Source: CAYLLN01 sp033762315 (GTDB lineage: Bacteria; Planctomycetota; Planctomycetia; Pirellulales; Pirellulaceae). Taken from it: a DNA stretch of 64,000 bases. The stretch's first letter is position 1. The number at the start of each line of letters is the position of its first letter. Below the pieces are notes generated by a model. That model was given only the letters and a program-made list of their open reading frames with translations, did no database searches and was not told where the DNA came from. Shown in pieces: positions 1 through 6,675 of this stretch. Location: assembly GCA_033762315.1 (NCBI GenBank), contig JANRLS010000143.1, positions 1-64,000 of the forward strand, written 5' to 3'. A program made the translations under genes and the position numbers.

Positions 1-245
1 AGGACGGCCGCGAAGCGCTCCGCGAAATCAAGGCCAACCCCCAGCTGCGAAACATCCGCATCGTGGTCATGACCACGTCCAAGGCGGACGAGGACATCGT
101 CCGCACCTATCAGCTCGGTGCCGAATCGTTCATCACTAAGCCGGTGACGTTCGTGGGGCTCGTGGACGTGATTTCGACGATGGGCAAATACTGGCTGGAG
201 ATCGTCGAGCTACCTCGTGGCGACGGGGAGGCGGTTCATGCTTGA
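1..245 (+). CDS. CheY/Rcp1-like response regulator, 3' part
   Basis: C-terminal end of a single-domain receiver protein whose start lies before the window. The frame runs from base 3 through DGREALREIK and VVMTTSKADEDI to the conserved lysine region ESFITKPV and ends with MGKYWLEIVELP, a tail typical of the small Rcp1-like regulators that pair with hybrid or phytochrome-type kinases. The phospho-acceptor aspartate is outside the window. The stop codon overlaps the next gene's ATG by 8 bases (ATGCTTGA), which implies translational coupling to the histidine kinase. There is no output domain, so it probably acts by protein contact or phosphotransfer. The family call is from motifs; the partnership is inferred from the overlap. 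Confidence 0.85.
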   Translation, partial: DGREALREIKANPQLRNIRIVVMTTSKADEDIVRTYQLGAESFITKPVTFVGLVDVISTMGKYWLEIVELPRGDGEAVHA

Positions 246-1893
246 GCCTCCCGTGCGAGTGCTGCTGATCGAGGACGACGAAGACGACTATATCCTCGTC
301 AAGGATCTGTTTCAGTCGCTACCCGTCGGCGCATACACACTCGACCGCGTCGCCGATTTTCCCTCGGCCCTGCACGCGCTGCGCAACTGTCGGCACGACG
401 TGTATCTGGTCGATTATCGCCTCGGCCAGCACACCGGACTGGAGGTGCTGGCGGCCGCGCAGCGGCTGGGTTGTGAAGCGCCAATCATCATGCTCACCGG
501 CCAGCGCGAGCGCGAAGTCGATCTGCTGGCAATGCAGGCCGGGGCCACCGACTTCCTGGTCAAGGACCAACTGAACGGCGAGCAACTGGAGCGGGCCATT
601 CGCTATTCGCGGCAGCAAAAGCGGCATGAAGAGGCGATACGCCGCGTGAACCAGCAGCTGGAGGAGCGCGTGAGCGAGCGGACGGCCGAGCTCGCCCGCG
701 TCAACGATTCGCTGCAGGCGGAGATCGCCGAGCGGAAGCGGATCGAAGCCGCGCTGCTCGAGGCGGACGAGCGCAAGGACCAATTCCTCGCGACCTTGGC
801 CCACGAGCTGCGCAATCCGCTCTCGCCACTCACCACCGCCGCCCAATTGATCGAGCTGGAAACCGACCGCTCCGACCAGGTGCGCGAGCTTTCGGCCATC
901 ATGACGCGCCAATTGGAGCAGCTTCGCCGGCTGGTCGATGACTTGCTCGATGTGTCGCGGATTTCGCGGGGCAAGCTCCGCCTGCGGCGCGAGTCGCTTC
1001 AACTGGGCGAGGCCATCGCCGTCGCGCTCGATGTCGTCCGGCCGCTCATTTCCGCCTCCGGACACGCGCTCGACGTGCATCTGCCCGCCGAGCCGCTGGT
1101 GCTCGATGGCGACAAGGTGCGGCTGTCGCAAGCCATCGGCAATTTGCTCATCAACGCCGCCAAATATACCCCCGCCGGCGGCCGCATTCTGTTGTCGGTC
1201 GTCGCCGAAGGAGGCTGGGTGGTCGTCGCGGTGCGCGACAACGGCATCGGCATTCCGCGCGAAATGCTGCCCCGAATCTTCGACCTGTTCGCCCAGGTTG
1301 ATCCCTCCGCCACGCGCGCCCAGGGGGGCTTGGGGATTGGCCTCACGCTCGTCAAGACGCTCGTCGAAATGCATGGCGGCGCGGTCTCGGTCCAAAGTGA
1401 TGGGGCCGGCCAAGGCAGCGAATTCACGATCCGCCTGCCGCTGGCCACCTCCGCGTCGGCAGCCGCCGCGAAAGACAAAGCCGCGAACGGCCCCTTGCCC
1501 CGATTGCGGGTGCTGGTGGTGGACGACAACCAATCGGCCTCGCACCTGCTCAGCCGGCTGCTGGGCAAACTGGGCCAGGAAACCCGCGTGGCCAACTCCG
1601 CCGAGGAGGCGCTCGCGATCGTGCCGCAGTTTCGTCCCGACCTCGTCATTTCGGACATCGCCATGCCCGGCACTTCGGGATTGGACCTGGCCGCGAAAAT
1701 CCGCGGGCTGCCGCTCGATCCCGCGCCGGTGCTCGTCGCGCTGACGGGCTATGGCCAAGATACCGACCGGCAAGAATCGCTCGCCGTGGGTTTTCAGCAG
1801 CATCTGACGAAGCCGATTGGCCTCGCCGCACTCGAAACCCTGCTGGCTTCGATTGTCCCCGCTCGCGGCAACGGCCCGCCGGCGGGAAGGTAG
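238..1893 (+). CDS. Hybrid sensor histidine kinase (REC-HisKA-HATPase-REC)
   Basis: A 551-residue soluble hybrid kinase. The N-terminal receiver (about 5-120) has Asp59 in YLVDYRLG and lysine in FLVKDQ. A charged coiled coil follows (about 125-180). The HisKA box LAHELRNPLSPL carries phospho-acceptor His189. The ATPase has the N box NLLINAAKYTPAGG, the G1 box DNGIGIP and the G2 box GGLGIGLTLVK. A C-terminal receiver carries Asp473 in LVISDIAMPG. There is no transmembrane segment or sensor domain, so input probably arrives by phosphorylation of the N-terminal receiver. The ATG at 238 is chosen because it overlaps the preceding regulator's stop; an upstream in-frame ATG at 217 lies inside that gene. 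Its output may be the sigma-54 regulator encoded nearby, which is an inference from position. Confidence 0.93.
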   Translation: MLEPPVRVLLIEDDEDDYILVKDLFQSLPVGAYTLDRVADFPSALHALRNCRHDVYLVDYRLGQHTGLEVLAAAQRLGCEAPIIMLTGQREREVDLLAMQAGATDFLVKDQLNGEQLERAIRYSRQQKRHEEAIRRVNQQLEERVSERTAELARVNDSLQAEIAERKRIEAALLEADERKDQFLATLAHELRNPLSPLTTAAQLIELETDRSDQVRELSAIMTRQLEQLRRLVDDLLDVSRISRGKLRLRRESLQLGEAIAVALDVVRPLISASGHALDVHLPAEPLVLDGDKVRLSQAIGNLLINAAKYTPAGGRILLSVVAEGGWVVVAVRDNGIGIPREMLPRIFDLFAQVDPSATRAQGGLGIGLTLVKTLVEMHGGAVSVQSDGAGQGSEFTIRLPLATSASAAAAKDKAANGPLPRLRVLVVDDNQSASHLLSRLLGKLGQETRVANSAEEALAIVPQFRPDLVISDIAMPGTSGLDLAAKIRGLPLDPAPVLVALTGYGQDTDRQESLAVGFQQHLTKPIGLAALETLLASIVPARGNGPPAGR

Positions 1894-2119
1894 CCCGCTC
1901 GCGAAGCGGCCGCGCTGGTTGCCGTGCAAGCAGCTCCAGCCGGGCGATTCTCGCGTCGATCATCGGCCGCAAGTGCCAGCCCCGCATCGACTTGCATTCA
2001 ATCGCGGGTATTTGCCAGCCACCGGCGCGCGATGTGCATTTCGGTGTTCGTGGGATCGCCCTCGCCGGATGAGGCAAGTTCAACGACGGCGAATCAAGGT
2101 TGTACGAGGAGACGCACTC

Positions 2120-2275
2120 ATGCTTGGCACCATTTTGCTCATCGTGCTGATTCTATTGCTCTTGGGCGCGATTCCCGCGTGGCCGCATAGCCGGGCGTGG
2201 GGCTATGGCCCGTCGGGCGGATTGGGCCTGATCGTCGTGGTCGTGCTGCTGCTCGTGCTGCTGGGTCAGATTTAA
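2120..2275 (+). CDS. DUF3309 small membrane protein
   Basis: A 51-residue hydrophobic peptide. It starts MLGTILLIVLILLLLGAIP, has a central WPHSRAWGYGPSGGLG segment and ends with a second hydrophobic stretch. This two-helix layout with the WPHS..WGY..SGG core is the DUF3309 signature. A good ribosome site (GAGGAG) lies about nine bases before the ATG; longer in-frame extensions have no such site. DUF3309 genes are often found among stress-induced small membrane proteins, which fits the BON, DUF1328, CsbD and PRC genes just downstream. Function is unknown. It is convergent with the sigma-54 regulator and ends at a terminator. Confidence 0.85.
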   Translation: MLGTILLIVLILLLLGAIPAWPHSRAWGYGPSGGLGLIVVVVLLLVLLGQI

Positions 2276-2295
2276 ACCCGACCATCTTCAGGGGG

Positions 2296-2343
2296 TCCGC
2301 GGCTCGGATGACGCTGAGTTGTCCGGGCCGCGGATTTCTTTCT
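2296..2343 (+). terminator. Rho-independent terminator after DUF3309
   Basis: An eight-base stem, TCCGCGGC at 2296-2303 against GCCGCGGA at 2327-2334, extended by a further partly paired CGG/CCG. The T-rich run TTTCTTTCT follows. It sits between two convergent genes and fits termination of the plus-strand transcript. Confidence 0.6.
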
Positions 2344-2354
2344 GGCCGGGCTTT

Positions 2355-3833
2355 TTATGCGGAGTCGCCGTCGTCGGCCGGCGGCTCGGCATCCCCGGGT
2401 AACACGACCTGATCGATCTTGATCCCCAGCGCGTGAGTCTTGTTGCGCAGGCTGCCGCGCGTGATGCCCAGCAATTTGGCCGCTTTCGATTGGTTGCCGC
2501 CGGTGCTTTGCAGCACGCGCGTGACGACGTGCCGCTCCATGAACTCGACCGCCTCGGCATAGAGGTTCTCGGAGCCGGCGGCCATGCGTTCCTCGAGAAA
2601 GCGCCCCAGATCGCGGCCGCGCGGATCGCCACCGCCCGCATGGGCGGCTGGCATCGACTCCGACTTGCCGCTGGCGGCGCGAATCTCGTCCGGCAAGAAT
2701 TCGGGCATCAAGATCGGGCCGGTCATGTTGAGCAGGGCCTTGCGCAACATGCTTTGCAGCTCGCGCACATTCCCCGGCCAGGGATATTCGAGCAATCCCT
2801 TAAGGGCGTCGGGCGAGACCCGCTGCAGGGGCTTGTTCAGCTCTTGCGAGAACCGCGCGAGAAACGCCTCGATCAGCAGCAGCAAATCGTCCCCCCGCTC
2901 GCGCAGTGCCGGCAGCTTGATCGTGAAGCCGTTGAGCCGGTAGTACAGATCGGGGCGAAACGAGCCTTCCGCGGTCATGGCGTCGAGGTCGCGGTTGGTG
3001 GCGGTGATGATCCGCACGTCGGTCGCGATCGTTTCGTTCCCGCCGACGCGCTCGAACCGCTGCTCCTGCAATAGCCGCAGCAGCTTGGCTTGCATCAAGG
3101 CCGGCATGTCGCCGACTTCGTCGAGAAAGATTGTGCCGCCGTTGCATTGCTCGAACTTGCCGATCCGCCGATGATCGGCACCGGTGAACGAGCCTTTCTC
3201 GTGGCCGAACAGCTCGCTTTCGAGCAGCATTTCGGGGAGAGCGGCGCAGTTGACCGCCAGAAACGGCTTGCCGCGGCGGTCGCTATGCTGATAAACCGCG
3301 CGGGCGATCAGCTCCTTGCCGGTGCCGCTTTCTCCGCGGATGAGCACCGTCACCGTTTGCGGGGCGACGCGGCCAATCGCCTTATAAACCTCCAGCATTT
3401 GCGGGCTGCGGCCGATCAGCTCGTGGTTGCTCGGCGCGGGGCGCGGCAGCTCGACCGGTGTTTCCATCAGTCGCCGAATTTCGAGCGCTTGATCGATCAG
3501 CTCCCGCACGCGGCCCACGTCGAGCGGCTTGAGCAGGAAATCAAGCGCGCCGAGCTTCATCGCTTCGATCGCCGTATCGCTCTCGCCGCCGGCCGTGATG
3601 AAGATGACGGGCACCCGCTCGTCGATTTCGCGAATGCGCTCGAACAGCTCCATGCCCGAAGCGCCGGGGAGCATGATGTCGAGCAGCAAGACATCGGGCC
3701 GCAGCTTCTTGAGCTTCGCCAGCCCGTCGTCGGCCGTTTCGGCGGCTTCGACGACGATGTCGCCATTCGATTTGCACGCCGCGCGAATCAGATGCACGAT
3801 GCCGCGATCGTCGTCAATCACCAGCACTTGCAT
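2355..3833 (-). CDS. Sigma-54-dependent response regulator (NtrC family)
   Basis: A 492-residue enhancer-binding protein. The receiver domain (1-120) has Asp52 in VLLLDIMLPG and Lys102. The AAA+ domain has Walker A GESGTGKE at 167-174 and the sigma-54 contact loop at 214-219, read here as GSFTGA rather than GAFTGA. A Fis-type helix-turn-helix, NQSKAAKLLGITRGSLRNK, lies near the C-terminus. The start MQVLVIDDD places the acidic pocket at the usual position and has an upstream GAGGA; a longer frame extends upstream without family similarity. It probably remodels sigma-54 polymerase at the -24/-12 promoters before the divergent BON gene and the DUF1328 gene. The upstream hybrid kinase is the likely phosphodonor, which is an inference. 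Confidence 0.93.
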   Translation of the reverse strand: MQVLVIDDDRGIVHLIRAACKSNGDIVVEAAETADDGLAKLKKLRPDVLLLDIMLPGASGMELFERIREIDERVPVIFITAGGESDTAIEAMKLGALDFLLKPLDVGRVRELIDQALEIRRLMETPVELPRPAPSNHELIGRSPQMLEVYKAIGRVAPQTVTVLIRGESGTGKELIARAVYQHSDRRGKPFLAVNCAALPEMLLESELFGHEKGSFTGADHRRIGKFEQCNGGTIFLDEVGDMPALMQAKLLRLLQEQRFERVGGNETIATDVRIITATNRDLDAMTAEGSFRPDLYYRLNGFTIKLPALRERGDDLLLLIEAFLARFSQELNKPLQRVSPDALKGLLEYPWPGNVRELQSMLRKALLNMTGPILMPEFLPDEIRAASGKSESMPAAHAGGGDPRGRDLGRFLEERMAAGSENLYAEAVEFMERHVVTRVLQSTGGNQSKAAKLLGITRGSLRNKTHALGIKIDQVVLPGDAEPPADDGDSA

Positions 3834-3932
3834 ATGCTTCGGTCCTCGCGCCGCCGGGCCGCGCAACATTGCCTTGAATGAATCCCTGGAAGTCAAATTG
3901 TCGCAGTCAGCGGCCGGCAAACAAGTCGCCGC

Positions 3933-3952
3933 GCGCGATTTCGCGCGATTTC
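3933..3952. repeat. Tandem 10-bp repeat, possible activator site
   Basis: Two abutting copies of GCGCGATTTC lie in the divergent region between the sigma-54 regulator and the BON gene. They sit about 100-120 bases upstream of the -24/-12 element at 4053-4068, a usual distance for enhancer sites of NtrC-type activators. The repeat is seen directly; the binding role is inferred. Confidence 0.35.
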
Positions 3953-4052
3953 GACCGACCCTCCACTTCGCCATTGATTGACCAGCGGCCAACCTGATTC
4001 CGCAGCGGCCGCCAAGCTCGACGGAATCGCGGCATTTTTCTGCCTTTACGCG

Positions 4053-4068
4053 GGGCACCGAACTTGCA
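4053..4068 (+). promoter_or_regulatory. Sigma-54 (-24/-12) promoter before BON gene
   Basis: The sequence GGGCACCGAACTTGCA has GG at 4054-4055, exactly ten intervening bases and GC at 4066-4067. It matches the TGGCACG-N4-TTGCA consensus except at the first base and the G after GGCAC. Transcription would start near 4079, about 40 bases before the BON start codon. The gene for a sigma-54 activator lies divergently upstream. Confidence 0.7.
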
Positions 4069-4119
4069 GTCTCAGCGGATCGCTTGTTCTCCCTTCCTCT
4101 CAGGCGTAACTGAAATATC

Positions 4120-4383
4120 ATGCTGCGTTTGTCCGCTACCGTGCGGAAACTCGATTGCCGCGATGGTGAGCTCGCCCAGGCGGTGTTTTCCGCCGCCCGC
4201 TCGCGCTGCACGCGCGGGGGAATTCGCGGCCTGATGGTCGGTGCCCTCGCTGGAAAAATCACCCTCGATGGCCGGGCCAGCAGCTTCTACGACAAGCAGC
4301 TGCTCCTGCACGCCGCCCTGCAAGTACCGGGCGTAATCGAGGTCATCGATCGCGTCGCCGTGCAACCCGCCACGGCCTCGTAG
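4120..4383 (+). CDS. BON-domain protein
   Basis: An 87-residue protein that is essentially one BON domain (bacterial OsmY and nodulation). It has an alpha segment around residues 15-30, then GALAGKITLDGRASSFYDKQ, then ALQVPGVIEVIDRV near the end. The G-x-V-x-S...K-x-L...v-GV-x-V-x-(N/D) pattern is the family hallmark. BON proteins such as OsmY are linked to osmotic shock and membrane association. There is no signal peptide, so it is probably cytoplasmic or bound to the inner face of the membrane. It is transcribed divergently from the sigma-54 activator and preceded by a near-consensus sigma-54 promoter, so it is probably a direct target. Confidence 0.75.
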   Translation: MLRLSATVRKLDCRDGELAQAVFSAARSRCTRGGIRGLMVGALAGKITLDGRASSFYDKQLLLHAALQVPGVIEVIDRVAVQPATAS

Positions 4384-4429
4384 GCGAGCGCGCTGATCGC
4401 CGCTGCTCGTCCCGGCCCCGGTCGGGTGG

Positions 4430-4453
4430 CTGGGTTTTGTACTCAAAACCCAG
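4430..4453. terminator. Perfect hairpin downstream of BON gene
   Basis: CTGGGTTTTG (4430-4439) and CAAAACCCAG (4444-4453) pair perfectly around the four-base loop TACT, 46 bases after the BON stop. There is no T run after it, so factor-independent termination is uncertain; it may instead stabilise the mRNA end. Confidence 0.35.
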
Positions 4454-4793
4454 CGAACCCCGCCTCGACCCGCAACTGGGTTGTCGGGCTACCCACTTCC
4501 AAGCTGCTCCCCCGTGCTCCCAGCCTCGAACGGGCTTTATTCGCTGCTCGACGGGCCGGGGTTGGAGTGCCAACCACCACGCCACTCGTCGGCGCGAAAG
4601 GGTGGCGGCGAATTCCCCACCCTCCTGCAACGCTCGGTCGCGCCCTTGCTTGGTTGGCACTCAGCGCGGTCCCTAGCAGTCCAAGCTGCGTCGGGCCAAC
4701 TTGGCCGCCACCCCGCGTCGCCGACCAATCATCCGCTTGCAAGTAATTGCCGGTTCAGGACTTACGAAGTTCCGGCCGAGACCAATCAGCGTT

Positions 4794-4809
4794 TGGCATC
4801 GTCTTTGCT
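4794..4809 (+). promoter_or_regulatory. Sigma-54 (-24/-12) promoter before DUF1328 gene
   Basis: TGGCATCGTCTTTGCT has GG at 4795-4796, ten bases, then GC at 4807-4808, closely matching TGGCACG-N4-TTGCT. The predicted start site near 4820 gives a leader of about 35 bases before the DUF1328 ATG. CsbD follows after a short gap and could share this transcript. Confidence 0.7.
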
Positions 4810-4854
4810 CCCACTCGCAACATCGGTCGGATGTCCTCGCACGGGAGAATTGCC

Positions 4855-5025
4855 ATGTTGCACTGGGCTTTGGTCTTCTTGCTGCTCGCGCTGGTTGCGG
4901 CCCTGTTTGGCTTTGGTGGCTTGGCCGCCAGTTTCGCGACCGTGGGAAAGGTGCTGTTTGTCATTTTCCTGGTGCTGTTCCTGGTGAGCCTGATCACCGG
5001 AGCGGTGCGACGACCGCCGGCATAG
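4855..5025 (+). CDS. DUF1328 small membrane protein
   Basis: A 56-residue protein with two hydrophobic helices. It starts MLHWALVFLLLALVAALFGFGGLAA and continues with FATVGKVLFVIFLVLFLVSLI and a short basic tail, RRPPA. The pattern W-A-L-x-F-L..A..A-x-L-G-F-G-G-(I/L)-A and A...K-x-L-F-x-(I/V)-F is DUF1328 (YtjA-like). The ATG at 4855 is chosen because it gives the canonical N-terminus and has GGGAGAA just upstream; the frame extends further upstream without similarity. It is preceded by a sigma-54 promoter and followed by csbD, so a two-gene stress transcript is likely. Molecular function is unknown. Confidence 0.85.
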   Translation: MLHWALVFLLLALVAALFGFGGLAASFATVGKVLFVIFLVLFLVSLITGAVRRPPA

Positions 5026-5076
5026 CAGGCGAATTTCACGGTTAATGGTTCTGACCCGCGGCTAAGGAGAAACGGA

Positions 5077-5280
5077 ATGAACTGGGATCAAATTCAAGGG
5101 AAGTGGACGGAACTCAAGGGCCTCGCCAAGGAAAAGTGGGGCGATCTCACAGACGACGAGCTCGACAAGCTCGAAGGGAAACGCGAGCGGCTCGCCGGCC
5201 TCGTGCAGCAAAAGTACGGCATCGCCAAGGAAGAGGTCGAGAAGCAGATTCGCGACTTCGAGCGGTCCTGCAACTGCTAA
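5077..5280 (+). CDS. CsbD-family stress protein
   Basis: A 67-residue charged protein beginning MNWDQIQGKWTELKGLAKEK, with WGDLTDDELDKLEGKRERLAGLVQQKYGI. This is the CsbD fold signature (W-x-x-x-K-G-x-(L/V)-K-x-x-W-G-x-L-T-D-D-D/E-L). CsbD proteins are general stress proteins of unknown biochemistry, controlled by sigma-B in Bacillus and common in osmotic-stress sets. The tail ends in Cys-Asn-Cys. A strong AAGGAG precedes the ATG. It lies 51 bases after the DUF1328 stop, and the two are probably co-transcribed. Confidence 0.9.
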   Translation: MNWDQIQGKWTELKGLAKEKWGDLTDDELDKLEGKRERLAGLVQQKYGIAKEEVEKQIRDFERSCNC

Positions 5281-5371
5281 ACCGCCCTCAACCACAATCC
5301 GTAGGCGTGGCAAAGTTGCGCATTTCCCGACACATTTTTTCCGACACACGGTTCCGAAAAGGAGATTGGCA

Positions 5372-5908
5372 ATGAAACGGTGCTTGATTGCATTCGCGGC
5401 GAGTGGACTCATACTCGGCCTGGGACTCGCCAGCATGGGCGAAGAGAAGGTCAAGGTGCAGGTTGGCCCCGGAGGAGTGAAGGTCGATGCCCCCGGAGTC
5501 GGCATCGCCGCGCCGGCAGGCGAAGGCCCGCGAGTTGCCGCGCGAGCTCCCGCGACCCGCGCCATGCGAGCCAGCAAGGTGATTGGCCTCGAAGTGAAGA
5601 ACGCGGCCAATGAATCGCTGGGCAAAATCAACGACCTGGTGATCGACGACAAGGGAGCGGTCCGCTATGCCGCCCTCTCGCACGGCGGAGTCCTCGGCGT
5701 CGGGAGCAAGCTCTTCGCCGTTCCGTATCGCGTCCTCGCGCTCAAAACCAACATCGACAACGACTCCCCCTATTTCGAGTTGAATGTCGATAAGGCGCTG
5801 CTCGAAAAGGCCCCCGGCTTCGCCAGCGACAAGTGGCCGGACAGCGGCGACGAAGCGTTCTACCGCGAGGTGGACACGTTCTATCTCAATACCGAATCGC
5901 GCAAGTAA
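5372..5908 (+). CDS. Secreted PRC-barrel domain protein
   Basis: A 178-residue protein with a signal peptide (MKRCLIAFAASGLILGLGLASM). A glycine/proline/alanine-rich spacer (about 25-65) follows, and then a PRC-barrel: ASKVIGLEVKNAANESLGKINDLVIDDKGAVRYA, then an LFAVPYRVL strand. PRC-barrels bind proteins, RNA or metal-linked partners and recur in bacterial stress proteins. The ATG at 5372 follows AAAAGGAG at a good distance and gives a clean signal peptide; another ATG six bases upstream lacks that spacing. The C-terminus (DKWPDSGDEAFYREVDTFY) is typical of stand-alone PRC proteins that follow CsbD or BON genes. A strong terminator follows. Confidence 0.85.
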   Translation: MKRCLIAFAASGLILGLGLASMGEEKVKVQVGPGGVKVDAPGVGIAAPAGEGPRVAARAPATRAMRASKVIGLEVKNAANESLGKINDLVIDDKGAVRYAALSHGGVLGVGSKLFAVPYRVLALKTNIDNDSPYFELNVDKALLEKAPGFASDKWPDSGDEAFYREVDTFYLNTESRK

Positions 5909-5974
5909 GGCGAACGCAGCGCTTCTGTGCGGCTTCGATTCGCCGCTCCGCCGCGAGGCGGAATTGCGAGGTGC

Positions 5975-6027
5975 TTGCCTTCTCGCGGTGCCGTCTCCCT
6001 GGCCACCGCGGGAAGGCAATTTTTTTT
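5975..6027 (+). terminator. Strong intrinsic terminator after PRC-barrel gene
   Basis: Sixteen consecutive pairs (one G-U) form between TTGCCTTCTCGCGGTG (5975-5990) and CACCGCGGGAAGGCAA (6004-6019), followed directly by eight T residues (6020-6027). It is one of the two clearest terminators in the window. The next gene starts only 39 bases later on the same strand. Confidence 0.85.
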
Positions 6028-6066
6028 CCGGCCCCACGGGGCTGTTTCAATCCAGGAGATTCCGCC

Positions 6067-6174
6067 ATGTCGATGGGAAATCGGGCCATTTGGGCTGGGC
6101 TGTGGGTTCTGGGCATTCCGCTTCCGCTCTTGGTGGTGCTCTACTTTCTCACCGGCGGCGGTTGTCAGCCGTAG
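6067..6174 (+). CDS. 35-residue single-span membrane protein
   Basis: A very small open frame: MSMGNRAIW, then a hydrophobic helix (AGLWVLGIPLPLLVVLYFL), then TGGGCQP. The ribosome site AGGAGA lies eight bases before the ATG, which supports expression despite the size. I do not recognise a family. Its start is only 39 bases beyond a strong terminator, so expression may depend on read-through. Neighbours are stress-type envelope proteins, so a role in the same membrane response is possible but unproven. Confidence 0.55.
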   Translation: MSMGNRAIWAGLWVLGIPLPLLVVLYFLTGGGCQP

Positions 6175-6289
6175 TTCCTCGGCACTGCTGGGCCACGCTG
6201 ATCGGGCCATGCCGACCGGCCATGCGCCCGTCAGCGAGCCCGGCCGCCGAGGTGGTTTCTGTTCTCGTGTTCGGAAGGAGAGGTGGATC

Positions 6290-6595
6290 ATGTTTCGTAG
6301 TCTCATGGTTTGTTTGGCGCTCGTCGCCAGCACGGCCCTCGTCGCGACCGTCGCGGCCGCCGAAGAGAAAACGCACGTCGGCGTCGTGGTTTCGACCGGC
6401 GTTGGGCAGTTGGTGATGACCGACAAGGATGGCAAGAACGAGCACACGCACCTGATCGGACCGACCGTGAAGGTGCTGCTCGATGGCAAGGAATCGAAGC
6501 TCGCCGACCTGGCGAAGGGAGACATGGTGCAGGTGACGATGGGTTCGTCGGGACTGGTGACGACGGTCTCGGCCACGCGGGCCATCAAACGATAG
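6290..6595 (+). CDS. Small secreted beta-rich protein
   Basis: A 101-residue protein with a signal peptide (MFRSLMVCLALVASTALVATVAAAEE). The compact beta-rich domain reads HVGVVVSTGVGQLVMTDKDGKNEHTHLIGPTVKV, then LLDGKESKLADLAKGDMVQVT and TVSATRA. It looks like the small DUF5666-like or OB-like repeats found in exported proteins (a strand pair followed by L-x-x-G-x-x-V-x-V). GGAAGGAGAGG lies just upstream of the ATG. It probably works in the periplasm; no enzymatic motif is visible. It ends just before a very strong terminator. Confidence 0.75.
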   Translation: MFRSLMVCLALVASTALVATVAAAEEKTHVGVVVSTGVGQLVMTDKDGKNEHTHLIGPTVKVLLDGKESKLADLAKGDMVQVTMGSSGLVTTVSATRAIKR

Positions 6596-6621
6596 CCCCA
6601 CCAGCGACACCCGCCTGGTTT

Positions 6622-6657
6622 GCGCCGGGCCGAACCCTCGGCCCGGCGCTTTTTTTT
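6622..6657 (+). terminator. Strong intrinsic terminator before ppgK-like gene
   Basis: GCGCCGGGCCGA (6622-6633) pairs perfectly with TCGGCCCGGCGC (6638-6649) over twelve bases with an ACCC loop, and eight T residues follow (6650-6657). The next gene's ribosome site begins four bases after the T run. Confidence 0.9.
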
Positions 6658-6675
6658 CCGAGGGAGCAGCCCCCC

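Larger units (their letters stand above)
4384..4854. other. Non-coding interval with inverted repeats
   Basis: No convincing gene is seen; open frames here lack family resemblance and have skewed composition. The interval contains a perfect 10-bp hairpin at 4430-4453. It also contains a nested pair: outer arms GAGTGCCAACCA (4565-4576) with TGGTTGGCACTC (4651-4662), and inner arms GGGTGG (4600-4605) with CCACCC (4617-4622). The DUF1328 promoter lies at its downstream end. It could be a structured RNA or debris of an older element. Confidence 0.5.

Noticed and set aside
319..1929. Long minus-strand open frame opposite the histidine kinase
   Set aside because: It has no recognisable family, and a complete kinase with all motifs lies on the other strand. 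Such antisense frames are expected in GC-rich DNA.
5281..5371. Sigma-54 promoter before the PRC-barrel gene
   Set aside because: TGGCAAAGTTGC looks similar, but the GG to GC distance is wrong for every possible alignment.
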